In this document: positions 1 to 5,746 of the stretch, piece after piece | Layout: every line of letters begins with the position of its first letter | Position numbering within the stretch: position 1 is the stretch's first letter | Assembly: GCA_018663165.1 (NCBI GenBank) | Contig: JABJES010000133.1 | Location: forward strand, 1-5,829 | Origin: Rhodospirillaceae bacterium | GTDB lineage: Bacteria; Pseudomonadota; Alphaproteobacteria; UBA11136 | Reading direction: 5' to 3' | Length of the DNA: 5,829 bases | Program-made: the position numbers and the translations under genes | The notes under the pieces: model-generated | What the model saw: only the letters and a program-made list of their open reading frames with translations | Told to the model about the DNA's origin: nothing | Databases searched by the model: none

Positions 1-450
1 CCGGCTCGCCCTGGTCTCGACGAGATCGGCCCGCAGCATACGGCCCTTAAAATCGCCGAGTTCCTCCTCAAGGTTCTGGCGTTGTTCGGCTACCTCGCCG
101 GATTCCGGTGCCTGTCCCTCTTCGGGCGGCAGTCCGAGAGTATCGAGAAATTCGTCGGTCAGAGCGGCTTTTTCTTCCGCCTCCTTATAGGCGGCCAGGG
201 CCTCGTCCCGCACCCTCTCAACACCATGACGGGTATCGTCGAGTTCAGCCTCAGATATCTTGGGGGTCTCCAGAGCCGCCCTGGCGCTGTCGAGGCGGGC
301 GTTCCAGTCCGTCTCCAATTCTTTGAACCCGGCCGCACTTTCCTCGCCCGTTTGGGCGGCGAGCGGCGCTGGTGCAGCGACAGCGATGATCAGGGCAAAT
401 ATCAGAGCAACGGCATTCGCCCAATGACGATCTGGAGCAAAGATGCTCAC
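1..450 (-). CDS. DUF3772-type mechanosensitive (MscS-family) channel, N-terminal part
   Basis: Partial: 150 codons are visible and the gene runs off the left edge still open. The GTG start at 450-448 overlaps the TGA of the upstream coiled-coil gene and has a good Shine-Dalgarno (454-461). Residues 1-32 look like a signal peptide: a short charged start, a hydrophobic core at about 11-26, and an Ala-rich exit (PAPLAA) before Q33. Residues 40-150 are charged and helical, with an LGLPPE turn at 105-110 and the stretch GEVAEQRQNLEEEL at 118-131. That helix, LG-PP-E turn, E-VA-R-L helix pattern is what I know from the periplasmic DUF3772 domain, which precedes the membrane pore and MscS domain of a family of large alphaproteobacterial mechanosensitive channels. 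Such channels open under membrane tension to release solutes in hypo-osmotic shock. The pore itself lies outside the window, so the channel assignment rests on the N-terminal domain alone. Confidence 0.72.
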   Translation of the reverse strand, partial: MSIFAPDRHWANAVALIFALIIAVAAPAPLAAQTGEESAAGFKELETDWNARLDSARAALETPKISEAELDDTRHGVERVRDEALAAYKEAEEKAALTDEFLDTLGLPPEEGQAPESGEVAEQRQNLEEELGDFKGRMLRADLVETRASR

Positions 451-2630
451 GAACCCTCCTCGTCGAGGGAACGCTTCAACAGCAAGTAGAGCTTGCCGAC
501 ATCGGCGGAAAGAAACACCGATTCGAGAACGTCGCTACGATCTATCCGTTTCGACTGATTGAGAATGCCCTCGAACTCGGAAAGATATTCCAATACGTAA
601 CGACGGAATTCTTCATCGTTTTTGAACTTGTCCCGCACCCGGTCGCGGGTATCGGTAAAGCTTTTTCCCGACAACAGGCGGACGAAAATACCCTTATCGC
701 CCTTGAGAAACCGGCTCCAGACCGCATCGGAAATGCGCGCCCCCATGAGACGGTTGATATCGATCGCCGCGGAATTGAGCTTTTCAATGATAAAGCTTGA
801 TGAGCGGAGGAAACTGCTGCGCCGGGCCTCAAGCGTTTGCTCGGTAACGATCTTGGCCTGGGCGGCAGCCTCTTCCGACGCGCCGACAAGCTCTTCCATC
901 TGGCGGCGAAAGGCCTCCTCAATCTCCTTGGACTGAGCGGTAACGCCGCGCACGGCCTGTTCAAGGTCCTGAATCTGTCCGCGCAAGGCCTGACGGATAT
1001 TTCCCATCCGTACCGAGGCGTTGTCGGCAGAACCAGTTAATTTGCCCGCCTGGTCGGTAAAAGATTCGCCAACTTCGCGAACCTGGACGGTTACCGTCTC
1101 CCAGGCTTCGGTCATCGATGATACGTGTTTCTTCAAGACTTCTTCGGCGGCCTTGGTCTGCGCTTCGGCGCGCGCCGCCGTGGTGCTGACCTCATGGGAT
1201 TGTTCGCGCAAAGCCGTACGGGTTTCACGCACCCGGGCGTTGGCCTGCTCGGTTACCTGGACCAGATCCTCAAGCTGCTCACGAATCGAATCTTCATGGC
1301 TGCCCAACTGGGTGGTTGCCCGATGGGAAGAATCGAGCAGCTCCTGAGCCATCTGGTGGAAGATTTCACCGATTGCGCCGATGCGGGCGACACCCTTTTC
1401 GGTGGCCGCCATCAACTCATCTGAACGGCGATCGAATTGATCGCCAACTTCGCGGATCCTTACCGAGGCGCGGGAAGAAGACTCGTTGAGGGCATCGGCC
1501 TGCCCGGCGAAGAGATCACCGGCCTCACGAATCCGGGTAACCGCCTCATCAGAGGCACCGACAAGATCTTCCCGGCGCTGGCTCAATTCTACGCCGACCT
1601 TCTGCACATTCATCACCGCCAGTTCCGAGCTTTTGGCCAACTCCCCCGCCTTTTCCTTAACCGAGCTGCGAATATGCTGGCCCAGCTCAGACAAACGGTC
1701 ACCGCCATTCGCCAGATCCTTAAGGGCGGCGGTAAGGAGCGCACCAATTTCCTGAGTGCGCATTTCCAAGCGACCGGTGCCGGACTCCAGGGCGATTTTC
1801 TGTTTTTCAACCGAATCGCCAATCCGTTCGGCCTGTTCCGACGCCCCTTCCGACGCAGCAGACAGCTCTTCGGAATAACGCTGGAACTGATCGCGCACAT
1901 GTCTGGCCTGATCCAGCGTGCGGTCGGTGGCCTCCATCAACTCGTTTGACTGAAAGCGGAGGCCTTCCTGTATTTCGCTCTCTCGAGCCGTCGCCTCGGC
2001 GGATGATTTTTCAACCGCCTGGGAATATTCCCGAAAAGCTTCCATCACCTCGCGGGTCAAAATCATGTTGGCGCGAATGGCATCACCAACTTCTTCTGCC
2101 TCTTTGCGGATATTTCGGCGAATTTCATCGGCCCGAGCGGCAGTGCGGTCGGAAACTTCGCGCAAATCCGTAAGCTGCTGTTGCAGGGCGTCATTAACCT
2201 CCGTCGTTCGTTCACCCAGTTCCGCCGAAATCCTGTGCAGCCCGCCTGTTTGTTCGCTCAAAACACCTCCCAGTTTATCGGCATTAACTGCGGCCTGTTC
2301 TGACGCCGCCTGCAATGCGGCTGTCTGGTGGCTCAAGCTTTCGATCACCTTGCGGGACCGGGCGTCGGCCTCAGCCGAGGGGTGAGTCAATTCGCGCAAC
2401 TGATGGAGAAGGGTGGCGACACCGCGCCTGAGCTCCCGGTCGCGAAAGAACGTCACAATAACCAGCCACAACAAAGCAGGGGGAAGAAAGGCGCCAAGGG
2501 CAAAACCGCCGATTTCGTGGGGCAGAAAGGCAAGCAAATTAGACCAGCCAATCTGGTCGCCGATATAGCCAGCGACCATCCCCAGCCAGGCCAAGGTACC
2601 AATCCATCCTATAAGCAGAGCAAGGCGCAT
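447..2630 (-). CDS. Two-TM membrane-anchored long coiled-coil protein with 25-residue repeats
   Basis: 727 residues; I do not recognise a named family. Two hydrophobic helices (about 4-24 and 41-62) are followed at once by RDRELRR, so by the positive-inside rule the rest should be cytoplasmic. Residues 64-588 divide into 21 consecutive 25-residue units with no insertion or deletion. The last proline is P84, so one very long helix is plausible. From about 600 to 722 there is a distinct, less repetitive domain, with the stretches AIDINRLM, VWSRFLKGDKGIF, EFRRYVLEYLSEFE and SADVGKLYLLL. I associate these with C-termini of alphaproteobacterial coiled-coil proteins often labelled 'apolipoprotein-like', but cannot search to confirm. 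The architecture (two N-terminal TMs plus a long coiled coil) resembles polarity and growth-pole scaffolds such as Caulobacter TipN; this is similarity of layout only. The ATG start has a weak SD (CGGGA, 2636-2640, five bases upstream). It lies 75 bp after scpA and overlaps the channel gene by 4 bp. Confidence 0.88.
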   Translation of the reverse strand: MRLALLIGWIGTLAWLGMVAGYIGDQIGWSNLLAFLPHEIGGFALGAFLPPALLWLVIVTFFRDRELRRGVATLLHQLRELTHPSAEADARSRKVIESLSHQTAALQAASEQAAVNADKLGGVLSEQTGGLHRISAELGERTTEVNDALQQQLTDLREVSDRTAARADEIRRNIRKEAEEVGDAIRANMILTREVMEAFREYSQAVEKSSAEATARESEIQEGLRFQSNELMEATDRTLDQARHVRDQFQRYSEELSAASEGASEQAERIGDSVEKQKIALESGTGRLEMRTQEIGALLTAALKDLANGGDRLSELGQHIRSSVKEKAGELAKSSELAVMNVQKVGVELSQRREDLVGASDEAVTRIREAGDLFAGQADALNESSSRASVRIREVGDQFDRRSDELMAATEKGVARIGAIGEIFHQMAQELLDSSHRATTQLGSHEDSIREQLEDLVQVTEQANARVRETRTALREQSHEVSTTAARAEAQTKAAEEVLKKHVSSMTEAWETVTVQVREVGESFTDQAGKLTGSADNASVRMGNIRQALRGQIQDLEQAVRGVTAQSKEIEEAFRRQMEELVGASEEAAAQAKIVTEQTLEARRSSFLRSSSFIIEKLNSAAIDINRLMGARISDAVWSRFLKGDKGIFVRLLSGKSFTDTRDRVRDKFKNDEEFRRYVLEYLSEFEGILNQSKRIDRSDVLESVFLSADVGKLYLLLKRSLDEEGS
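454..461 (-). promoter_or_regulatory. Ribosome binding site of the channel gene, inside the upstream CDS
   Basis: On the minus strand this reads GAGGAGGG and ends three bases before the GTG start at 450. It lies within the last codons of the coiled-coil gene (Asp-Glu-Glu-Gly-Ser). Together with the GTGA stop/start overlap it fixes the non-ATG start and points to translational coupling. Confidence 0.65.
867..2441 (-). repeat. 21 tandem 25-residue (75-bp) coding repeats
   Basis: Counting from residue 64 of the coiled-coil protein, the sequence splits into 25-residue units without a gap as far as residue 588. In the 20 best units (residues 89-588, bases 867-2366) position 11 is hydrophobic in all 20 (Leu 9, Phe 7, Ile 2, Val 2). 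Position 18 is Leu in 16 and Val or Met in the rest. Position 7 is Val, Ile or Leu in 16. Position 22 is Ser or Thr in 14, and position 25 is Ala in 11. Units 12, 13 and 18 are the most alike (for example SVRIREVGDQFD and TVQVREVGESFT). The unit from 64 to 88 is weaker but keeps the L-HQ---L core. The repeats are diverged at DNA level, so this is an old protein repeat rather than a recent tandem duplication. Confidence 0.85.
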
Positions 2631-2705
2631 GATAATCCCGTTATCTCCGTTTCATTCAATTACGGGCACTGACGCCTCGATAACGACGAGACCCCCGGCC
2701 CCCGC
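2631..2705 (-). other. Short gap between scpA and the coiled-coil gene
   Basis: 75 bases between two genes on the same strand. I see no stem-loop followed by a T-run and no convincing -35/-10 pair at a usable distance from the downstream ATG, so read-through from scpA is the simplest view. A CTCG...CGAG stem on the minus strand is too short to call a terminator. The only translation signal is the weak CGGGA at 2636-2640. A better GGAG (2645-2648) is 14 bases from the ATG, which is too far. Confidence 0.5.
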
Positions 2706-4856
2706 CTATGCCGCTTTGCGACTTTTCACAATCAGGTCGAGAACCTCAGATGCGGCCGTCGGAATATTGGTCCCCGGCCCGAACACCTTGGCAACACCCT
2801 TCTCCATAAGGAAATCATAGTCCTGTGGCGGAATGACCCCCCCGCAAATAACGAGAATATCCTCCCCACCCTGTTTGGCAAGCTCATCTATGAGCAAAGG
2901 CACCAAAGTCATATGGCCGGCGGCCAGACTGGAGACGCCAACAATATGCACATCGTTCTCTACGGCCTGGCGGGCGGCCTCTTCCGGGGTCTGGAACAAG
3001 GTCCCTATATCAACGTCAAAACCGATATCTGCAAAGGCGGTGGCGATCAGCTTGGCACCACGATCATGACCGTCCTGGCCCATTTTGACCACCAGCATAC
3101 GGGGCCTGCGGCCTTCAACCTCGGCAAAACTGTCGATATCGCTCTGAATCTTTTTAAAGTTGTCGTCACCGGCAAAGGCACCACCGTAAACACCGGAAAT
3201 GCTCCGGCTTTCCGGACGGTGCCGGGTATAGACCGTTTCCAGAGCGCTCGAAATCTCGCCCAGAGTTGCCCGCGCTCTGGTTGCTTCAATAGAAAGCGCC
3301 AGCAAATTCCCCTCGCCGCTTTCGGCCGCCTTGGTCAGGGCGGCAAGGGTTTCCTTACACCGCCCATCGTCGCGTTCGGCACGAACCTTATGGAGGCGGG
3401 CGAGTTGGGCCTTGGTTACCTGTTCGTTGTCGATACTGAGGATATCAACTTGTGTGTCTTTTTCCGGCTTGTACTTGTTGACCCCGACGACGGTCTGCTC
3501 ACCGCGATCAACCCTGGCTTGACGTCGTGCCGAGGATTCTTCGATGCGCATCTTGGGCAGGCCAGATTCAACGGCCTTGGTCATGCCGCCCATTTCCTCC
3601 ACTTCCTCGATCAGGGCCCAGGCGGCCTCAGCGATGGAATGGGTGAGGTTTTCAACATAATAGGAGCCGCCAAGGGGATCGATAACATTGGGAATCCCCG
3701 TTTCCTCAGCGATGATGAGCTGGGTATTGCGCGCGATACGCGCCGAAAAAGGCGTCGGCAGGGCAAGCGCTTCGTCAAACGAATTGGTATGCAAGGATTG
3801 GGTGCCACCGAGAACCGCCGCCATCGCCTCGATCGTCGTTCGTACAATATTATTATAGGGATCCTGTTCAGTGAGACTGACGCCCGAGGTCTGGCAATGG
3901 GTGCGCAGGGCCATGCTGCGGGGATTTTGGGGGTTGAATTCGCGCATGATCTTGGCCCACAGATAACGCCCGGCGCGCATCTTGGCGATCTCCATGAAAA
4001 AGTTCATGCCGATCGACCAGAAGAAAGAAAGCCGGGGGGCAAAATCATCCACATCAAGGCCACGATCGAGCGCCGTGCGCACGTATTCCATGCCATCAGC
4101 GAGGGTATAGGCAAGCTCCTGCACCTGAGTGGCACCCGCTTCCTGCATGTGATAGCCGGAGATCGAGATCGAATTGAACCGTGGCATGTTTTTCGACGTG
4201 TATTCGATGATATCGGCGACAATGCGCATACTGGGAGCAGGCGGATAGATATAGGTGTTGCGGACCATGAACTCTTTAAGGATATCGTTCTGGATGGTGC
4301 CCGAAAGCAGTTCCTGGGAAACCCCCTGTTCTTCCGCCGCAACGATAAACCCGGCCAGCACCGGCAAAACCGCACCGTTCATGGTCATCGACACGCTCAT
4401 CTTGTCGAGGGGAATGCCGTCGAAGAGGATTTTCATATCCTCAACCGAATCGATGGCGACTCCCGCCTTGCCGACATCGGCGACAACACGGGGATGATCG
4501 GAATCATAGCCCCGGTGAGTGGCCAGATCGAAGGCGACCGAGAGACCCTTCTGGCCGTTATTCAGGCCTTCGCGATAAAAGGCGTTGGATTCTTCCGCCG
4601 TTGAAAATCCCGCATACTGACGCAACGTCCAGGGACGGTTGGGGTACATCGTCGCCTGAGGCCCACGGACGAAAGGCGGAAACCCCGGCAGAGTATCGAG
4701 ATGGGCGAGACCTTCCAGATCGGCTGCCGTATAAAGCGGCTTTACCGTCAATCCTTCCGGCGTCTCCCAGTCCAACCCCTCAACGGGCTTGCCTTTCAGT
4801 TCCTTGGCGGCGTTCTCGCGCCAATCGTCTATCGTCTTTTTCGGAAAGTCAGTCAT
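2706..4856 (-). CDS. scpA: Methylmalonyl-CoA mutase, adenosylcobalamin-dependent
   Basis: 716 residues, close to the usual length of about 710-730. It interconverts (R)-methylmalonyl-CoA and succinyl-CoA by a radical rearrangement in the cytoplasm, feeding propionyl-CoA carbon into the TCA cycle. The N-terminal TIM-barrel catalytic domain (about 20-540) carries TMYPNRPW and RQYAG, GTIQNDILKEF, FMVRNTYIYPP and SGYHMQEAG. The C-terminal B12 domain (about 585-716) carries K591, the DxHxxG motif D595-H597-G600, the VSSL segment (S642, L644) and the glycine pair G672-G673. By analogy with the Propionibacterium enzyme (offset 8), Y81, R199 and H236 match the catalytic or substrate residues Y89, R207 and H244. 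Tyr and Arg there favour methylmalonyl-CoA over isobutyryl-CoA mutase, which has Phe and Gln. Both domains sit on one chain, so it should work without a small subunit. The ATG has a good SD (AAGGTG, 4861-4866). It is the first gene of the leftward unit. Confidence 0.97.
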   Translation of the reverse strand: MTDFPKKTIDDWRENAAKELKGKPVEGLDWETPEGLTVKPLYTAADLEGLAHLDTLPGFPPFVRGPQATMYPNRPWTLRQYAGFSTAEESNAFYREGLNNGQKGLSVAFDLATHRGYDSDHPRVVADVGKAGVAIDSVEDMKILFDGIPLDKMSVSMTMNGAVLPVLAGFIVAAEEQGVSQELLSGTIQNDILKEFMVRNTYIYPPAPSMRIVADIIEYTSKNMPRFNSISISGYHMQEAGATQVQELAYTLADGMEYVRTALDRGLDVDDFAPRLSFFWSIGMNFFMEIAKMRAGRYLWAKIMREFNPQNPRSMALRTHCQTSGVSLTEQDPYNNIVRTTIEAMAAVLGGTQSLHTNSFDEALALPTPFSARIARNTQLIIAEETGIPNVIDPLGGSYYVENLTHSIAEAAWALIEEVEEMGGMTKAVESGLPKMRIEESSARRQARVDRGEQTVVGVNKYKPEKDTQVDILSIDNEQVTKAQLARLHKVRAERDDGRCKETLAALTKAAESGEGNLLALSIEATRARATLGEISSALETVYTRHRPESRSISGVYGGAFAGDDNFKKIQSDIDSFAEVEGRRPRMLVVKMGQDGHDRGAKLIATAFADIGFDVDIGTLFQTPEEAARQAVENDVHIVGVSSLAAGHMTLVPLLIDELAKQGGEDILVICGGVIPPQDYDFLMEKGVAKVFGPGTNIPTAASEVLDLIVKSRKAA

Positions 4857-4860
4857 ATTT

Positions 4861-4866
4861 CACCTT
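4861..4866 (-). promoter_or_regulatory. Ribosome binding site of scpA
   Basis: Reads AAGGTG on the minus strand, with the AAGG core six bases from the ATG at 4856. It supports the chosen start. Confidence 0.6.
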
Positions 4867-4908
4867 AGTCGTGTTCGCGCTCAAAAGACCCCCGTCCCGA
4901 GGGCGGGC

Positions 4909-4936
4909 AGTATAACGGCATGGGTGCATAGCGCAA
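4909..4936 (-). promoter_or_regulatory. Candidate sigma-70 promoter for scpA
   Basis: On the minus strand TATACT (4909-4914, 5 of 6 to the -10 consensus) lies 16 bases after TTGCGC (4931-4936), which keeps only the TTG of the -35. Transcription would start near 4902 and give a leader of about 45 bases, too short for a cobalamin riboswitch. An alternative pair further upstream (TTGGCA with TATGCA) has the better -35 but a poorer -10. Confidence 0.4.
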
Positions 4937-5019
4937 AGAATCACGGTGCCAAGGAGCCTTCCCCGGCCTCTCTCCAGCCCCACACCCTAAGGCCTCTTTC
5001 ACCGAGCCCAAAAGTTATT

Positions 5020-5077
5020 ACATATGTTATAATGTTTTGGCTTATTTATCATCTTGACTAAACGTTATAACATATGT
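5020..5077. promoter_or_regulatory. Inverted-repeat operator candidate of the TA locus
   Basis: ACATATGTTATAA at 5020-5032 is repeated exactly in inverse as TTATAACATATGT at 5065-5077, 13 of 13 bases, with 32 bases between the arms. Allowing one mismatch, the match extends to 14 of 15. Each arm contains the perfect 8-bp palindrome ACATATGT, and the palindrome centres are 50 bp apart. The left arm overlaps the -10 element of the antitoxin promoter. AbrB/MazE-type antitoxins usually bind palindromes over their own promoter, alone or with the toxin, so this is the obvious site for autoregulation. Binding itself is inferred. Confidence 0.6.
5025..5033 (+). promoter_or_regulatory. Extended -10 promoter for the antitoxin gene
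   Basis: TGTTATAAT is a perfect extended -10 (TGn plus TATAAT). No good -35 lies 16-18 bases upstream, which an extended -10 tolerates. The expected start is near 5040, giving a leader of about 78 bases that carries the second operator arm. A second possible promoter uses TTGACT (5054-5059) with CATACT (5079-5084), but the spacing of 19 is loose. Confidence 0.5.
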
Positions 5078-5105
5078 CCATACTATGCCCGACACAGCCA
5101 TTTTC

Positions 5106-5110
5106 GGGAG
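5106..5110 (+). promoter_or_regulatory. Ribosome binding site that decides the antitoxin start
   Basis: GGGAG lies seven bases before the GTG at 5118, an ideal distance. The in-frame ATG at 5085 has no purine-rich site ahead of it and lies just downstream of the operator, so the GTG is preferred. Confidence 0.6.
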
Positions 5111-5117
5111 TTTTTCC

Positions 5118-5342
5118 GTGCACCAACTGAAAATTCGCAAGATCGGTAATTCCCTCGGCGTCACCCTGCCGCGGGAAGCCGTCGCCCAGCTGAGATCAAC
5201 CGAGGGCGATATGCTTTATCTCACCGAGACACCGCTGGGGTTCCTGCTCACCCCCTATGACCCGGCCTTTGCCGAAGCCATGACCGCTTTTGAAGAAGGA
5301 GCAAAAGAATACCGCAACGCACTGCACGAACTCGCGCCGTAA
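5118..5342 (+). CDS. AbrB/MazE-fold antitoxin, Doc-partner type
   Basis: 74 residues from the GTG start; starting at the ATG 5085 would add 11 residues unlike the family. Residues 3-46 form the swapped-hairpin DNA-binding domain, with the signature KIRKIGNSLGVTLPREA at 5-21, an EGD turn at 29-31 and the strand LYLTETPLGFLLT. Residues 46-74 (PYDPAFAEAM, then EEGAKEYRNALHELA) form the C-terminal tail expected to wrap and neutralise the toxin. This exact layout is what I know as the putative addiction-module antidote that partners Doc toxins (the TIGR02609 type). It should form a dimer, bind the toxin and repress its own promoter through the inverted repeat at 5020-5077. All signature positions look intact, so the protein is probably functional even though the neighbouring toxin is not. 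Confidence 0.9.
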   Translation: MHQLKIRKIGNSLGVTLPREAVAQLRSTEGDMLYLTETPLGFLLTPYDPAFAEAMTAFEEGAKEYRNALHELAP

Positions 5343-5345
5343 CCC

Positions 5346-5737
5346 GTGGTCTGGCCCGCGATGAGCACCTGCTCTGCTGTCTCCACGCAGCGCTTCAAAA
5401 CCGCTATGGCCAGCCGGACAACCGCAACCTCATTACCCTGCCTGATCCGCAAAGGATGGCCGCTTGCCTGGCGTCGGGGCGCAAATTGTTTGAACGCGCC
5501 GCCCCACCGCACCGCCTCGCCGCCGCCTATGGAAGGGGCCTCATCGGGTCCAAGCCCTTTGAGCATGGCAACCTCGCCCTGGCACTCACCGTTATCTATG
5601 TGATTTTAAAAGTCGGCGGATTTCGTCTCATCGCACAAGAGGCCGAATGTGTCGCTCTTATGCGTCGGGTCGAAAGCGGCGAGGTCGATGAAGACGCCCT
5701 TGCTGCCTGGATCAAAACCCATAGCCAAACGGCATAA
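5346..5737 (+). pseudogene. Doc (death-on-curing) family toxin, frameshifted and lacking the catalytic motif
   Basis: Doc toxins of the Fic fold add phosphate to EF-Tu and stop translation. The main reading frame is open from 5294 to the TAA at 5735-5737 and reads like Doc: RDEHLLCCLHAAL near the start, LAAAYGRGL before the motif, then VIYVILKVGGFRL, QEAECVALM and GEVDEDALAAWIK. The usual start is missing. A typical N-terminus (Val-Val-Trp) sits in another frame at 5346-5354, and a single lost base near 5355 would rejoin it, giving about 130 residues, the normal size. In the open frame there is no ATG, GTG or TTG before 5456, and that ATG has no usable SD. The catalytic motif HxFx(D/N)GNKR is replaced by KPFEHGNLA (5552-5578), losing His, Asp, Lys and Arg. 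The gene follows the antitoxin by three bases. It could instead be a shortened, inactive protein made from 5456. Confidence 0.72.
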
Positions 5738-5746
5738 AGGCTCCCC

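Larger units (their letters stand above)
4857..5117. other. Divergent intergenic region between scpA and the antitoxin
   Basis: 261 bases holding the control regions of both divergent units. The left half (4857-4990) is GC-rich and contains the scpA SD and candidate promoter. The right half (about 5011-5085) turns sharply AT-rich and holds the extended -10 and the inverted repeat of the antitoxin gene. The switch in base composition fits an acquired TA module with its own promoter. No RNA gene or cobalamin riboswitch was found. Confidence 0.6.

Noticed and set aside
1437..1949. 170-codon plus-strand frame opposite the coiled-coil gene
   Set aside because: It is antisense to the regular 25-residue repeat region, where repeated codon patterns keep opposite frames open. 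It has no SD or family signature.
447..2630. Chemoreceptor (MCP) or true apolipoprotein identity for the coiled-coil protein
   Set aside because: There is no periplasmic sensor domain, HAMP domain or conserved MCP hairpin tip, and the repeat is 25 residues rather than 22 or 28. Similarity to these families would be coiled-coil composition.
2913..4604. 563-codon open frame on the plus strand opposite scpA
   Set aside because: It lies wholly antisense to a mutase with every catalytic motif intact. Long antisense frames are expected opposite GC-rich codon use, and its translation shows no recognisable domain.
4857..4902. Cobalamin riboswitch ahead of scpA
   Set aside because: The predicted leader is about 45 bases and no B12-box-like sequence is visible. 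Cobalamin riboswitches are around 200 bases.
4891..4907. GC-rich hairpin (CCCGTCCC, then GGGCGGG) near the scpA start
   Set aside because: It pairs better in a plus-strand RNA, which is not expected here. It has no T-run and overlaps the predicted scpA transcription start, so neither terminator nor attenuator is supported.
5301..5310. Programmed -1 slip on CAAAAG fusing the antitoxin to the toxin frame
   Set aside because: A slip of Lys-tRNA from AAA to AAA is possible and would enter the toxin frame, but the run is only four A's, no stimulatory structure is evident, and the linker is not protein-like. A one-base loss near 5355 is simpler.
5456..5458. ATG 5456 as the genuine start of the Doc-like gene
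   Set aside because: The AAAGG ahead of it abuts the ATG with no spacing, and starting here removes the N-terminal helix that is still recognisable upstream in the same frame.
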